7,996 nt of DNA from Synergistales bacterium. Lineage in GTDB: Bacteria; Synergistota; Synergistia; Synergistales; 79-D21. The position numbers and the translations under genes are program-made. Below the pieces are notes generated by a model. That model searched no databases. It had not been told where the DNA came from and was given only the letters and a program-made list of their open reading frames with translations. Positions 1 to 5,781 of the stretch are shown here, one piece after another (within the stretch, counting starts at the first letter, position 1; each line of letters begins with the position of its first letter). The stretch is from positions 596,059 to 604,054 of the forward strand of contig JADLKH010000003.1 of the NCBI GenBank assembly GCA_015657435.1, in the 5' to 3' direction.

Positions 1-747
1 GCGGCTGTCATCGAGACGCTGATGGACCTTGTCGGGCTGAAGGAAATTCTTGTGAGTGACCGGAGCCTAAGGGACGGGATGCTCATGGACTACCTGTCGC
101 GTCCGGGAAACTTCCCCCAGATGACCGGGATGACGGTGCGACAGAAAAGTGTCCTTCGCCTCGCCAAGGCATTCAACCTCGACGAGGAGCACGCCCGCAC
201 GACAACCCGGCTCACTCTAGAACTTTTCGACTCGGCCCGGGAGGCCGGGCTTCACGCCTATGGAGCCGCGGAGAGGGAGTTGCTCGAGCACGCGGTTTTC
301 CTGCACGACATCGGGATGTTCATTTCATTCAGCAACCATCACGCTCACAGCCATTACATCATCAGGAACGCGGAAATGCTCGGCTTCAACCAGACCGAGA
401 TCTCGATCATGGCCTGTGTCGCGCTCTTCCACCGGAAGCGTCTCCCAGACAAGAGCCATCCCGATTTCGCGTCGCTCGACAAGGCCTCCCGCCAGGTTGT
501 CCGGGTTCTTTCGATGTTCCTTCGCCTCTCCGAGAGCCTGGACCGTACGCACAGCGGCCTGGTGAGGAATGCCCGCTTCAGGGCCCGAAAGAAAGGCGGC
601 GTTGTGTTGGAGATCGCCGCTTCCGGGGACATCCAGATGGAACTTTGGGGAGTCCGTTCCCAGGAGGAAGGTTTCAGGAAAACCTTCAAGACGGGGATTG
701 AACCCCGCATCTTGTCCCACGATGACCCGGTATTGCACGGAAGCTAA
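1..747 (+). CDS. Ppx/GppA-family phosphatase with C-terminal HD domain (5' partial)
   Basis: The reading frame is open from the first base, so the gene begins left of the window and only its last 248 codons are present. The opening residues (AAVIETLMDLVGLKEILVSD, then a RDGM turn) match the end of the ASKHA-fold phosphatase domain of exopolyphosphatase/guanosine pentaphosphate phosphohydrolase, where a G-L/M-L-D stretch closes the second ATPase-like lobe. The rest looks like the all-helical HD-type domain of longer Ppx proteins: an HD pair at codons 102-103 (LHDIGMF) and a histidine-rich NHHAHSHY segment with His at codons 113, 114, 116 and 118. The family hydrolyses inorganic polyphosphate or pppGpp in the cytoplasm. 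Which substrate is used cannot be judged, because the N-terminal catalytic residues lie outside the window. The gene ends one base before the stop codon of the convergent sirtuin gene, with no visible terminator between them. Confidence 0.85.
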   Translation, partial: AAVIETLMDLVGLKEILVSDRSLRDGMLMDYLSRPGNFPQMTGMTVRQKSVLRLAKAFNLDEEHARTTTRLTLELFDSAREAGLHAYGAAERELLEHAVFLHDIGMFISFSNHHAHSHYIIRNAEMLGFNQTEISIMACVALFHRKRLPDKSHPDFASLDKASRQVVRVLSMFLRLSESLDRTHSGLVRNARFRARKKGGVVLEIAASGDIQMELWGVRSQEEGFRKTFKTGIEPRILSHDDPVLHGS

Positions 748-748
748 G

Positions 749-1525
749 CTAGACCGACAAACCCAGTTTTTCCGCCAGAGCCGTGAAAAAGGTGTCGATG
801 TCCTCCTCGACGTGAAGCGCCACGCGGGAGGAGGGCAGGTAGCTCCGGGAAATCTCCCCCTTGTTCACGACGACGATTTTTCCCGGACAAAGGGACGGCA
901 GCCAGGCGGCGGGCGTCACGACGAGGGACGAACCAACCACGAAGAGCAGGTCCGATCGGGCCACGAGCTCCTGACAGGCGTCGAACTGCATGACGTTTTC
1001 GCCGAAGAAGACCACATCCGGCTTCAGCACCGCGCGGCAAGAGTCGCAATGCGGCACCCCTTCTGCTTCCACCTTCCGTGCGCTCGCTTCGTAGCTGTAA
1101 CCTTTGCCGCAGCGCGTGCAATGGCTTCGCCAGATGCTGCCGTGGATCTCCAGGACTTTTGAGGACCCCGCTTTCTGGTGGAGGGCATCGATGTTCTGCG
1201 TCACGATGCCGTCCAACTTTCCCTGTTCCTCCAGGCGAGCGAAGAACCGGTGAGCCGCGGTCGGTTTCACGGCCTCGACCTGTCGGAGGAATTCCTTGTG
1301 AAAGCCGTAATAGAACGAAGGGTCCCTTTCGAAGACCCCGATATCGAAAATGCGTTCGGGGTTCTCGATTCCGAGTTTCCTATAAAGCCCCTCAGGCCCC
1401 CGGAAGTCCGGAATCCCCGCGCTTGTCGACAAACCCGCACCGCTCAGCAGAACGATGCGAACGGAGGACTGGATCATATCCGCACAACGGGCGACGCTGG
1501 AAGAAAAAGTGACGTTCATGCTCAT
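749..1525 (-). CDS. cobB: Sir2-family NAD-dependent protein deacylase (sirtuin)
   Basis: A complete 258-residue sirtuin, the usual length for bacterial enzymes, removes acyl groups from protein lysines using NAD+ and yields nicotinamide and O-acetyl-ADP-ribose. The NAD-binding motif GAGLSTSAGIPDFRG spans residues 29-43 and TQNIDALH spans 109-116. The catalytic histidine is H128 in the HGS motif. A structural zinc site is formed by C136/C139 and C160/C163. GSSL at 198-201 and the VVNKG stretch near 219-223 complete the Rossmann fold. Overall it resembles Thermotoga-type (class U) Sir2. The Tyr-x-x-Arg pair that marks desuccinylases of the SIRT5/E. coli CobB type is not seen in the FYYGFH region (71-76), so deacetylation is more likely; this is inference. 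The first ATG is chosen because AAGGAG lies 7 bases before it; a second ATG two codons later is possible. It is divergent from the permease gene and convergent with the Ppx-type gene. Confidence 0.93.
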   Translation of the reverse strand: MSMNVTFSSSVARCADMIQSSVRIVLLSGAGLSTSAGIPDFRGPEGLYRKLGIENPERIFDIGVFERDPSFYYGFHKEFLRQVEAVKPTAAHRFFARLEEQGKLDGIVTQNIDALHQKAGSSKVLEIHGSIWRSHCTRCGKGYSYEASARKVEAEGVPHCDSCRAVLKPDVVFFGENVMQFDACQELVARSDLLFVVGSSLVVTPAAWLPSLCPGKIVVVNKGEISRSYLPSSRVALHVEEDIDTFFTALAEKLGLSV

Positions 1526-1560
1526 CCCCCCTCTCCTTCAGTTTACCCCTCGTGCGCATC

Positions 1561-1594
1561 CCGGGAAATCCCGGAATGTCGGGACCTCTGTCCC
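1561..1594. promoter_or_regulatory. Two small palindromes in the divergent intergenic region
   Basis: CCGGGA-AA-TCCCGG (1561-1574) is a perfect inverted repeat with 6-base arms. GGGAC-CTCT-GTCCC (1581-1594) is another, with 5-base arms and a 4-base loop. Both lie between the sirtuin start and the permease promoter, so they could be operators serving either gene or short hairpins in the sirtuin leader. Neither has a T tract, so they are not terminators. Palindromes this short can arise by chance in GC-rich DNA. Confidence 0.3.
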
Positions 1595-1595
1595 C

Positions 1596-1625
1596 TTGAA
1601 GAGCTCCTTCTCCCCATGCTATATT
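1596..1625 (+). promoter_or_regulatory. Putative sigma70-type promoter of the nucleobase permease gene
   Basis: TTGAAG (1596-1601) and TATATT (1620-1625) are separated by 18 bases and match the -35 and -10 consensus at 4/6 and 5/6 positions. The -10 lies in the only AT-rich patch of the intergenic region. Transcription would start near 1632, giving a leader of about 35 bases before the ATG at 1667. A half-symmetric TGCAAACGGGTGCA (1629-1642) lies at the expected start point and loosely recalls LacI/PurR-type operators. Confidence 0.45.
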
Positions 1626-1666
1626 TAATGCAAACGGGTGCAAAAAACTCGGGAGGTGTCTCACTT

Positions 1667-3049
1667 ATGGCTCTGCGAAAAGTCGTGTACGGCGTCGACG
1701 ATCGTCCCCCCTTCCCCATCATGGTTCTGGCGGGGCTCCAGCATGTGCTCACGCTCTTCGGTGCGACCACGCTGGTTCCCCTCATTTTCGGGCCCGCGAT
1801 GGGCATGGATACGCTCCAGATCGGCTTCTTCATCTCCTGCGTCTATTTCGCGATGGGCGTTGCGACCCTGATCCAGACCCACCCTAAACTGGGATCCGGG
1901 CTTCCGATCGTCCAGGGGTCAAGCTTCAGTTTCATTCCCCCCATCATGACGATCATCGGCACGTTCAAGGCGGCGGGCCCGGCCGTCGTCATGCAGAATG
2001 TCGGCGGAGCCCTCATCTCGGGAGGCATTGTCCTGTCGATCCTCGGCTACACCCGACTTGTGGGCCTTATCCGCAAGGTGATCACCCCGATCGTCATCGG
2101 CCCGACGATCATGGCGATCGGCTTCTCCCTGGCGCCGGTAGCGGTCCAGTTCAATGCCGCGAACTACTGGCCGATCTCCCTTCTCGTCGTCGCGGGTATT
2201 TTCCTCTTCAGCCTCGTGTTGAAGAACAAGTACATCAACATCTTCGCCATCCTTTCCGCGATCGTCCTGGCTTACCTGGTCTGTCTCTTTGCCTCGCTTT
2301 CGGGGTTCTTCCCGCAGGGGCACCCGGCCCACATCAACCTGGCCAGCATCGCGGCCGCACCCTGGTTCCGGGATGTTCGCACGCTGGTCATGCCCTGGGG
2401 AGCGCCGAAGTTCAGCCTCCTCACTTTCGGGGCCATTCTGGCCGGTTTCTTCGCCGTCATGATCGAGTCGATCGGAGACTACCACTCCTGTTCCTACGCT
2501 TCAGGCCTGGAAGATCCCAGCCCCGACACCATCAGCCGCGGAATCGGGGCGGAGGGTCTGAACTGCGTGCTGGCGGGATTCTTCGGAGCCGTCGGCACGA
2601 CCTCCTACACGGAGAACATCGGGCTGATCGGCCTGACCGGCGTGGCCTCCCGCTGGGTTGTCCGGACCGGTGCCGTCCTGCTGATCGTCATGAGCATGAT
2701 CGGGAAGCTCGGCGCCCTTGTTGCCACGATCCCGAGCCCCATCATCGGCGGCGCCTACATCGCCCTCTTCGGGATCATCGGAGCCCTGGGGATCCAGGTT
2801 CTCATGAGGGCCGACATGGGAAGCCAGCGAAACGTCCTCATCGTTGGATTTGCCTTCCTGATGGCGCTTGGTCTTCCGGGCTGGGTCGACGCGCAGAAAA
2901 CGGCCTTCTTCGCAGCTGGAATCCCCGGCCAGGTGCTCTGGGCGATCCTCAAGACTCCGATGGCCGTCGCCGGGGTCTGCGCGGCTTTCTGGGACAGTCT
3001 GATCCCCGGAACACCGGAGGAGCGGGGCATCGGGGTTCAGCCAAGATAA
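1667..3049 (+). CDS. NCS2-family nucleobase (uracil/xanthine) permease
   Basis: This 460-residue integral membrane protein of the nucleobase:cation symporter-2 (NAT) family imports a uracil- or xanthine-type base across the inner membrane with protons. It is a nearly continuous series of hydrophobic helices; relatives such as UraA have 14. Visible family landmarks are LAGLQHVLTLFGATTLVPL near the N-terminus, QGSSFSFIPP at 83-92 (TM3), the ESIGDYHS motif with the substrate-binding glutamate E267 (TM8), and the NAT signature ENIGLIGLTG at 316-325 (TM10). A leading Glu in that signature is typical of UraA-like uracil carriers. The following TGVASR is more like xanthine carriers such as XanQ, so the substrate is left open. 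The ATG at 1667 is preferred because GGGAGGTG (1651-1658) stands 8 bases before it. The in-frame extension upstream runs antisense through the sirtuin gene and the promoter and is unlikely. A strong terminator follows, so it is probably transcribed alone. Confidence 0.92.
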   Translation: MALRKVVYGVDDRPPFPIMVLAGLQHVLTLFGATTLVPLIFGPAMGMDTLQIGFFISCVYFAMGVATLIQTHPKLGSGLPIVQGSSFSFIPPIMTIIGTFKAAGPAVVMQNVGGALISGGIVLSILGYTRLVGLIRKVITPIVIGPTIMAIGFSLAPVAVQFNAANYWPISLLVVAGIFLFSLVLKNKYINIFAILSAIVLAYLVCLFASLSGFFPQGHPAHINLASIAAAPWFRDVRTLVMPWGAPKFSLLTFGAILAGFFAVMIESIGDYHSCSYASGLEDPSPDTISRGIGAEGLNCVLAGFFGAVGTTSYTENIGLIGLTGVASRWVVRTGAVLLIVMSMIGKLGALVATIPSPIIGGAYIALFGIIGALGIQVLMRADMGSQRNVLIVGFAFLMALGLPGWVDAQKTAFFAAGIPGQVLWAILKTPMAVAGVCAAFWDSLIPGTPEERGIGVQPR

Positions 3050-3074
3050 ATCGGCTTTGGAGCAATGTCCGGCG

Positions 3075-3107
3075 AAGGGCGGCGGGTGATCCCGCCGCCC
3101 TTTTTTT
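3075..3107 (+). terminator. Rho-independent terminator after the permease gene
   Basis: GGGCGGCGGG (3077-3086) and CCCGCCGCCC (3091-3100) form a perfect 10-base-pair, all-GC stem with a TGAT loop, followed by seven T residues (3101-3107). The two A residues before the stem can pair with the first T residues. It lies 25-58 bases after the permease stop codon and separates that transcript from the oxidoreductase gene. Confidence 0.95.
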
Positions 3108-3128
3108 GCGGTATGATAAGGTTGTTGG

Positions 3129-4544
3129 GTGAAAGGGGAATTGAATGACGTGGAGTTTTTTGATTTTATCATTGTCGGTGCCGGGCCTGCAGGTCTTTTT
3201 GCGGCGCTGGAACTCTCCAAAGCGGGGAAAAAAGTCGCCGTTTTCGACAAGGGAGCCCCGATCGATGTCCGTAAATGTCCGATCAAGAGTGGGGCAGTGC
3301 CGTCCTGTGTCCACTGCAGGCCATGCTCGATCATCTGCGGTTGGGGGGGGGCGGGGGCCTATAGCGACGGTAAGCTCACCCTGACTCCGGAGTTCGGCGG
3401 GAACCTCGAGAAAAGCGTTGGACGTGACCGACTGCTCGACCTGATCGCCGAGGTGGACCGGACCTTCGTCCGGTTCGGGGCGGATTCTCCGGTCTACGAA
3501 CCCGACCCGGCCTTTGCGGCGGAGGTCATCAGGAAGGGCCGGGCCGCGGGGCTTCAGGTTATTCCCGCTCGAATCCGCCACATGGGGACGGACCGGGCCA
3601 AGCAGGTTCTTGCGGCCTTCTACGGCCAGCTGGATTCGGCCTGCCGGGTTTCGATGGGAATCGAAGTGAAATCCGTCCTGGTGGAGAACGGTGAGGCGCG
3701 AGGGGTCCTGCTCGAGGACGGAACGTGCGTCTCGGCCCCCGCGGTGCTGCTGGCTCCGGGCAGAGAAGGCGCCACGTGGATGGAGCGCGTGGCTCGGGAC
3801 CTGGGGCTGTCCATTGATTCCCTGCCGGTGGACATCGGTGTGCGGGTGGAGGTTCCGGACGAAATCGCGAACGAACTGACCGAGCAGTTTTATGAGGTGA
3901 AGGCCGTATTCGACGCCCCCACGTTCGACGACAGAGTTCGGACCTTCTGCATGTGCCCTCACGGGGAGGTTGTGACCGAATACCAGAGCGATTCCGGCCT
4001 CGTGATCGTGAACGGGCACAGCAATCGCGACAGGAAGACCGGAAACACGAACTTCGCGATTCTGGTGAGCACGGAATTCACCCAACCTTTCCGAGATCCC
4101 AATGGTTACGGAGGCGCCATCGCACGGTTGGCGAACATGCTGGGCGGGACGGTGCTGGTCCAGAGGCTGGGGGACCTGAAAGCCGGCAGGCGCTCGACGG
4201 CCGGCCGGATTGAACGCGGCCTGGTCCGGCCGACCCTCAGGCAGGCGGAACCGGGAGACCTTTCATTTGCCCTTCCCTACCGGCACCTGACCGACATCCT
4301 GGAGATGATCAAAGCCCTGAACGCCATCATGCCGGGGATCGACGGGCCGCACACCCTGCTTTACGGGGTGGAGGTCAAATTCTACAGCTTGCGTCTTTCC
4401 CTGGACAGGGGATTGCAAACCTCGGTCAAGGGGCTCTATGCGGCGGGGGACGGCGCCGGAGTCACCCGGGGGCTGGTGCAGGCTTCCGCGAGCGGGTTGG
4501 TGGCTGCCAGGGATTTTCTTGACAGGCAGGCGGGGCGGAGTTAA
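3129..4544 (+). CDS. COG2509-type FAD-dependent oxidoreductase with Cys cluster
   Basis: This 471-residue cytoplasmic flavoprotein has an N-terminal FAD-binding Rossmann fold (FIIVGAGPAGLFAAL, 13-27; acidic D40 after the second strand). A C-terminal FAD-contact motif, GLYAAGDGAGVTRG, is at 435-448 with D441. A GGAGAYSDGKL segment (73-83) is typical of the uncharacterised 'FAD-dependent dehydrogenase' family COG2509. Just before it come C50 and then C60-x2-C63-x2-C66-x3-C70, a spacing like a 4Fe-4S ferredoxin loop. The physiological substrate of the family is not known to me. Start: GTG 3129 has a weak TAAGG 7 bases upstream. GTG 3150 (464 residues, starting at VEFFDF) is a real alternative: AAAGGGG lies about 10 bases before it, it fits the short N-terminus usual for this fold, and a TATGAT box (3112-3117) would put the transcript start almost on top of 3129. 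A run of nine G residues (3343-3351) encodes W72-G73-G74 without breaking the frame. Confidence 0.88.
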   Translation: MKGELNDVEFFDFIIVGAGPAGLFAALELSKAGKKVAVFDKGAPIDVRKCPIKSGAVPSCVHCRPCSIICGWGGAGAYSDGKLTLTPEFGGNLEKSVGRDRLLDLIAEVDRTFVRFGADSPVYEPDPAFAAEVIRKGRAAGLQVIPARIRHMGTDRAKQVLAAFYGQLDSACRVSMGIEVKSVLVENGEARGVLLEDGTCVSAPAVLLAPGREGATWMERVARDLGLSIDSLPVDIGVRVEVPDEIANELTEQFYEVKAVFDAPTFDDRVRTFCMCPHGEVVTEYQSDSGLVIVNGHSNRDRKTGNTNFAILVSTEFTQPFRDPNGYGGAIARLANMLGGTVLVQRLGDLKAGRRSTAGRIERGLVRPTLRQAEPGDLSFALPYRHLTDILEMIKALNAIMPGIDGPHTLLYGVEVKFYSLRLSLDRGLQTSVKGLYAAGDGAGVTRGLVQASASGLVAARDFLDRQAGRS

Positions 4545-4547
4545 AAT
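4519..4547 (+). promoter_or_regulatory. Strong sigma70-type promoter of the ferritin gene
   Basis: A perfect TTGACA (4519-4524) and TAAAAT (4542-4547, 5/6 match) are separated by exactly 17 bases, the optimal geometry. The -35 lies inside the last codons of the oxidoreductase gene, and the -10 uses that gene's TAA stop codon as its first three bases. Transcription would start near 4554, giving a leader of about 60 bases before the ferritin ATG, and would overlap the palindrome at 4557-4571. Confidence 0.7.
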
Positions 4548-4556
4548 TCCACTAGA

Positions 4557-4571
4557 TTGTAAAGATTATAA
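4557..4571. promoter_or_regulatory. PerR-like operator (7-1-7 palindrome) before ferritin
   Basis: TTGTAAAGATTATAA agrees with the PerR box TTATAATnATTATAA at 12 of 14 defined positions; the right half-site is perfect and the left half matches 5/7. It fits the Fur version of the 7-1-7 motif less well (10/14). It begins about 9 bases after the -10 box, so a bound Fur-family repressor would block the start of transcription. Peroxide- or iron-responsive control of ferritin is biologically sensible. The identity of the regulator is inference, since no regulator gene lies in the window. Confidence 0.5.
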
Positions 4572-4612
4572 ACAACAGGGCGATAGGCCCCAAACAGGGA
4601 GGTTGGTTGTCA

Positions 4613-5128
4613 ATGATGAAGACGAAAATGAACGAGGCTCTCAACAGGCAGATCAACGAGGAAGCTTTTTCTTCCTATCTCTACCTTTCGATGTCGGCCT
4701 GGTTCGAGAGCCGGAACCTGAAGGGTTTTGCCAACTGGATGAAAGTCCAGGCTCAGGAAGAAGCGGTTCATGCCAAGATCTTCTTCAACCATATCGTCGG
4801 GAGGGGCGGTTCCGTCAAGCTGGAAGCCATCGCTGCCCCGAAGACGGAATGGACTTCTCCTCTCGAGGCGTTCAAGGACACCCTGGAGCACGAAAGGCAC
4901 ATTACGGCCTGTATCCACAGCCTGATGGACCTTGCCTTGAAGGAAAAGGATCACGCCGCGGCGATCACCCTTCAGTGGTTCGTGACGGAGCAGGTGGAGG
5001 AGGAGGCCAACGCTGAGGAACTGCTGGCCAAGCTTGAGATGGTCGGGGAATCCAGGCAGGGGCTTTTCATGCTGGACAAGGAGCTTGGCGCGAGGGTCTT
5101 CCAAATGCCGGCGGGCGTGACGGTATAG
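4613..5128 (+). CDS. ftnA: Bacterial non-haem ferritin
   Basis: This 171-residue four-helix-bundle ferritin oxidises Fe(II) and stores the iron as a ferric mineral inside a 24-subunit cytosolic shell. Counting from the ATG at 4613, every iron ligand of E. coli FtnA falls at the same number: A and B sites E17, E50, H53, E94 and E130 with Q127 nearby, and C site E49, E126 and E129. Helix signatures include YLYLSMSAWFESRNLKGFANW (residues 22-42), QAQEEAVHA (46-54) and TEQVEEEA (125-132). No haem-ligand methionine pattern or signal peptide is seen, so it is a classical ferritin, not a bacterioferritin or Dps. AGGGAGGT (4596-4603) precedes the start: ATG 4613 has about 10 bases of spacing, ATG 4616 is a close alternative, and TTG 4607 is too near. 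It is the first gene after a strong promoter with a PerR-like site, and is followed by flavoprotein genes for oxygen or NO reduction. Confidence 0.95.
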   Translation: MMKTKMNEALNRQINEEAFSSYLYLSMSAWFESRNLKGFANWMKVQAQEEAVHAKIFFNHIVGRGGSVKLEAIAAPKTEWTSPLEAFKDTLEHERHITACIHSLMDLALKEKDHAAAITLQWFVTEQVEEEANAEELLAKLEMVGESRQGLFMLDKELGARVFQMPAGVTV

Positions 5129-5143
5129 GACGGCCTTTTGGGA

Positions 5144-5158
5144 TGGCACGGGGAGTGC
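5144..5158 (+). promoter_or_regulatory. Candidate sigma54 (-24/-12) promoter before the flavin reductase gene
   Basis: TGGCAC-GGGGA-GTGC matches the sigma54 consensus TGGCAC-N5-TTGC at 9 of 10 fixed positions, with the invariant GG (5145-5146) and GC (5157-5158) at the right distance. It lies in the intergenic gap 76-90 bases before the flavin reductase start. A start point would be near 5170. Activator sites could lie in the 3' end of the ferritin gene; I did not find an obvious one. Confidence 0.4.
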
Positions 5159-5186
5159 GCGGGGACGGGGCCAGCCTGTCCCCGCG
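5158..5186 (+). repeat. GC-rich inverted repeat (hairpin) between ferritin and flavin reductase genes
   Basis: CGCGGGGAC (5158-5166) pairs perfectly with GTCCCCGCG (5178-5186) across an 11-base loop. There is no T tract, so it is not a classical intrinsic terminator. It could protect the 3' end of the ferritin mRNA, partly attenuate read-through, or be a dispersed REP-like element. Its left arm shares one base with the end of the sigma54-like site. Confidence 0.6.
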
Positions 5187-5233
5187 TCTCCTGTGCACCA
5201 TGGGGGATGAGCGTGAAGGGAGGAGGGAAGATA

Positions 5234-5767
5234 ATGGAGATGGAAAGCGAGATCGACGTGAAGGCATTGTTCAACCTGACCTACGGGATGTATATCATCA
5301 GCACGGAATGGGAGGGCAAGAAGAACGGCCAGATTGCAAACTCCGTGATGCAGGTGACGGCAACCCCGAACACGGTGGCGGTTTGCCTGAACAAGGACAA
5401 CCTGACCTGGGAACTCCTCCGGAATAGCGGGAAATTCACGGTGACGGTCCTTGAAGAAGAGGTGCCGATGACGTTTATCGGGAATTTCGGTTTCAAGAGC
5501 GGACGGGACATCGACAAATTCGCCTCGTGCGCCTGGAAGTCCGCGCCGGGCGGAACCCCGGTCGTTCTCGACTATGCCCTTTCCTGGATCGAGGCGAAGG
5601 TTTTCAATCGCGTCGACGTTTACACGCACAGCGTCTTTTTCGGGGAGGTCGTGGCATCGTCCTGTCTGAAGCAGGGATGCCCGCTGACCTACGCGAACTA
5701 CCACCTCGTGAAGAAGGGAAAATCGCCGAAATCGGCCCCGACCTACAACCTGAACGCAGTCAAGTGA
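5234..5767 (+). CDS. Flavin reductase-like FMN-binding protein (flavoredoxin/Hrb N-terminal type)
   Basis: This 177-residue protein of the flavin reductase-like split-barrel family binds FMN and passes electrons from NAD(P)H or another carrier. Supporting features are ALFNLTYGMYIIS near residues 11-23, KNGQIANSVMQVTATPNTVAVCLNK (residues 30-54) for the FMN pocket, the FGFKSGRDIDKF stretch (85-96), and the C-terminal YHLVKKGKSPKSAPTY (156-171). The last motif is typical of the N-terminal half of high-molecular-weight rubredoxin (Hrb), where it leads into a rubredoxin domain. Here the protein stops six residues later, so the rubredoxin domain is absent. The ATG at 5234 is fixed by AGGAGG (5221-5226) 7 bases upstream; longer in-frame starts would translate the hairpin region. 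It is followed after only 14 bases by the flavodiiron gene, so the two are almost surely co-transcribed and this protein is a likely electron donor or intermediary to it. Similarity to D. gigas flavoredoxin leaves a sulfur-metabolism role possible. Confidence 0.88.
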   Translation: MEMESEIDVKALFNLTYGMYIISTEWEGKKNGQIANSVMQVTATPNTVAVCLNKDNLTWELLRNSGKFTVTVLEEEVPMTFIGNFGFKSGRDIDKFASCAWKSAPGGTPVVLDYALSWIEAKVFNRVDVYTHSVFFGEVVASSCLKQGCPLTYANYHLVKKGKSPKSAPTYNLNAVK

Positions 5768-5781
5768 GGAGGTTCGGAAGG

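Noticed and set aside
569..1162. Plus-strand open frame (197 codons) across the Ppx/sirtuin junction
   Set aside because: It is antisense to the conserved sirtuin zinc and NAD motifs and has no recognisable domain.
1178..1666. In-frame N-terminal extension of the permease
   Set aside because: It would run antisense through the sirtuin coding region and the promoter, has no membrane-protein character, and a good Shine-Dalgarno fixes the start at 1667.
2501..3334. Minus-strand open frame (277 codons) opposite the permease and oxidoreductase genes
   Set aside because: It reads through the terminator and antisense to permease helices; the composition is that of a shadow frame.
2949..4085. Minus-strand open frame (378 codons) opposite the oxidoreductase gene
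   Set aside because: It covers the perfect terminator hairpin and the coding strand of a conserved flavoprotein, and its translation is low-complexity with no family motif.
4557..4575. Classical Fur box
   Set aside because: The 19-base GATAATGATAATCATTATC pattern agrees at only about 11 positions; the PerR version of the 7-1-7 motif fits better, although Fur binding is not excluded.
5158..5186. Hairpin considered as a rho-independent terminator for ferritin
   Set aside because: No T-rich tract follows the stem, and the next bases are GC-rich.
5138..5233. In-frame N-terminal extension of the flavin reductase
   Set aside because: The extra residues translate the hairpin and sigma54-like region, and AGGAGG is correctly spaced only for the ATG at 5234.
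5527..5781. In-frame N-terminal extension of the flavodiiron protein
   Set aside because: It overlaps the end of the flavin reductase gene in another frame; the family starts just before the IYWVGAIDW motif, and a ribosome site precedes ATG 5782.
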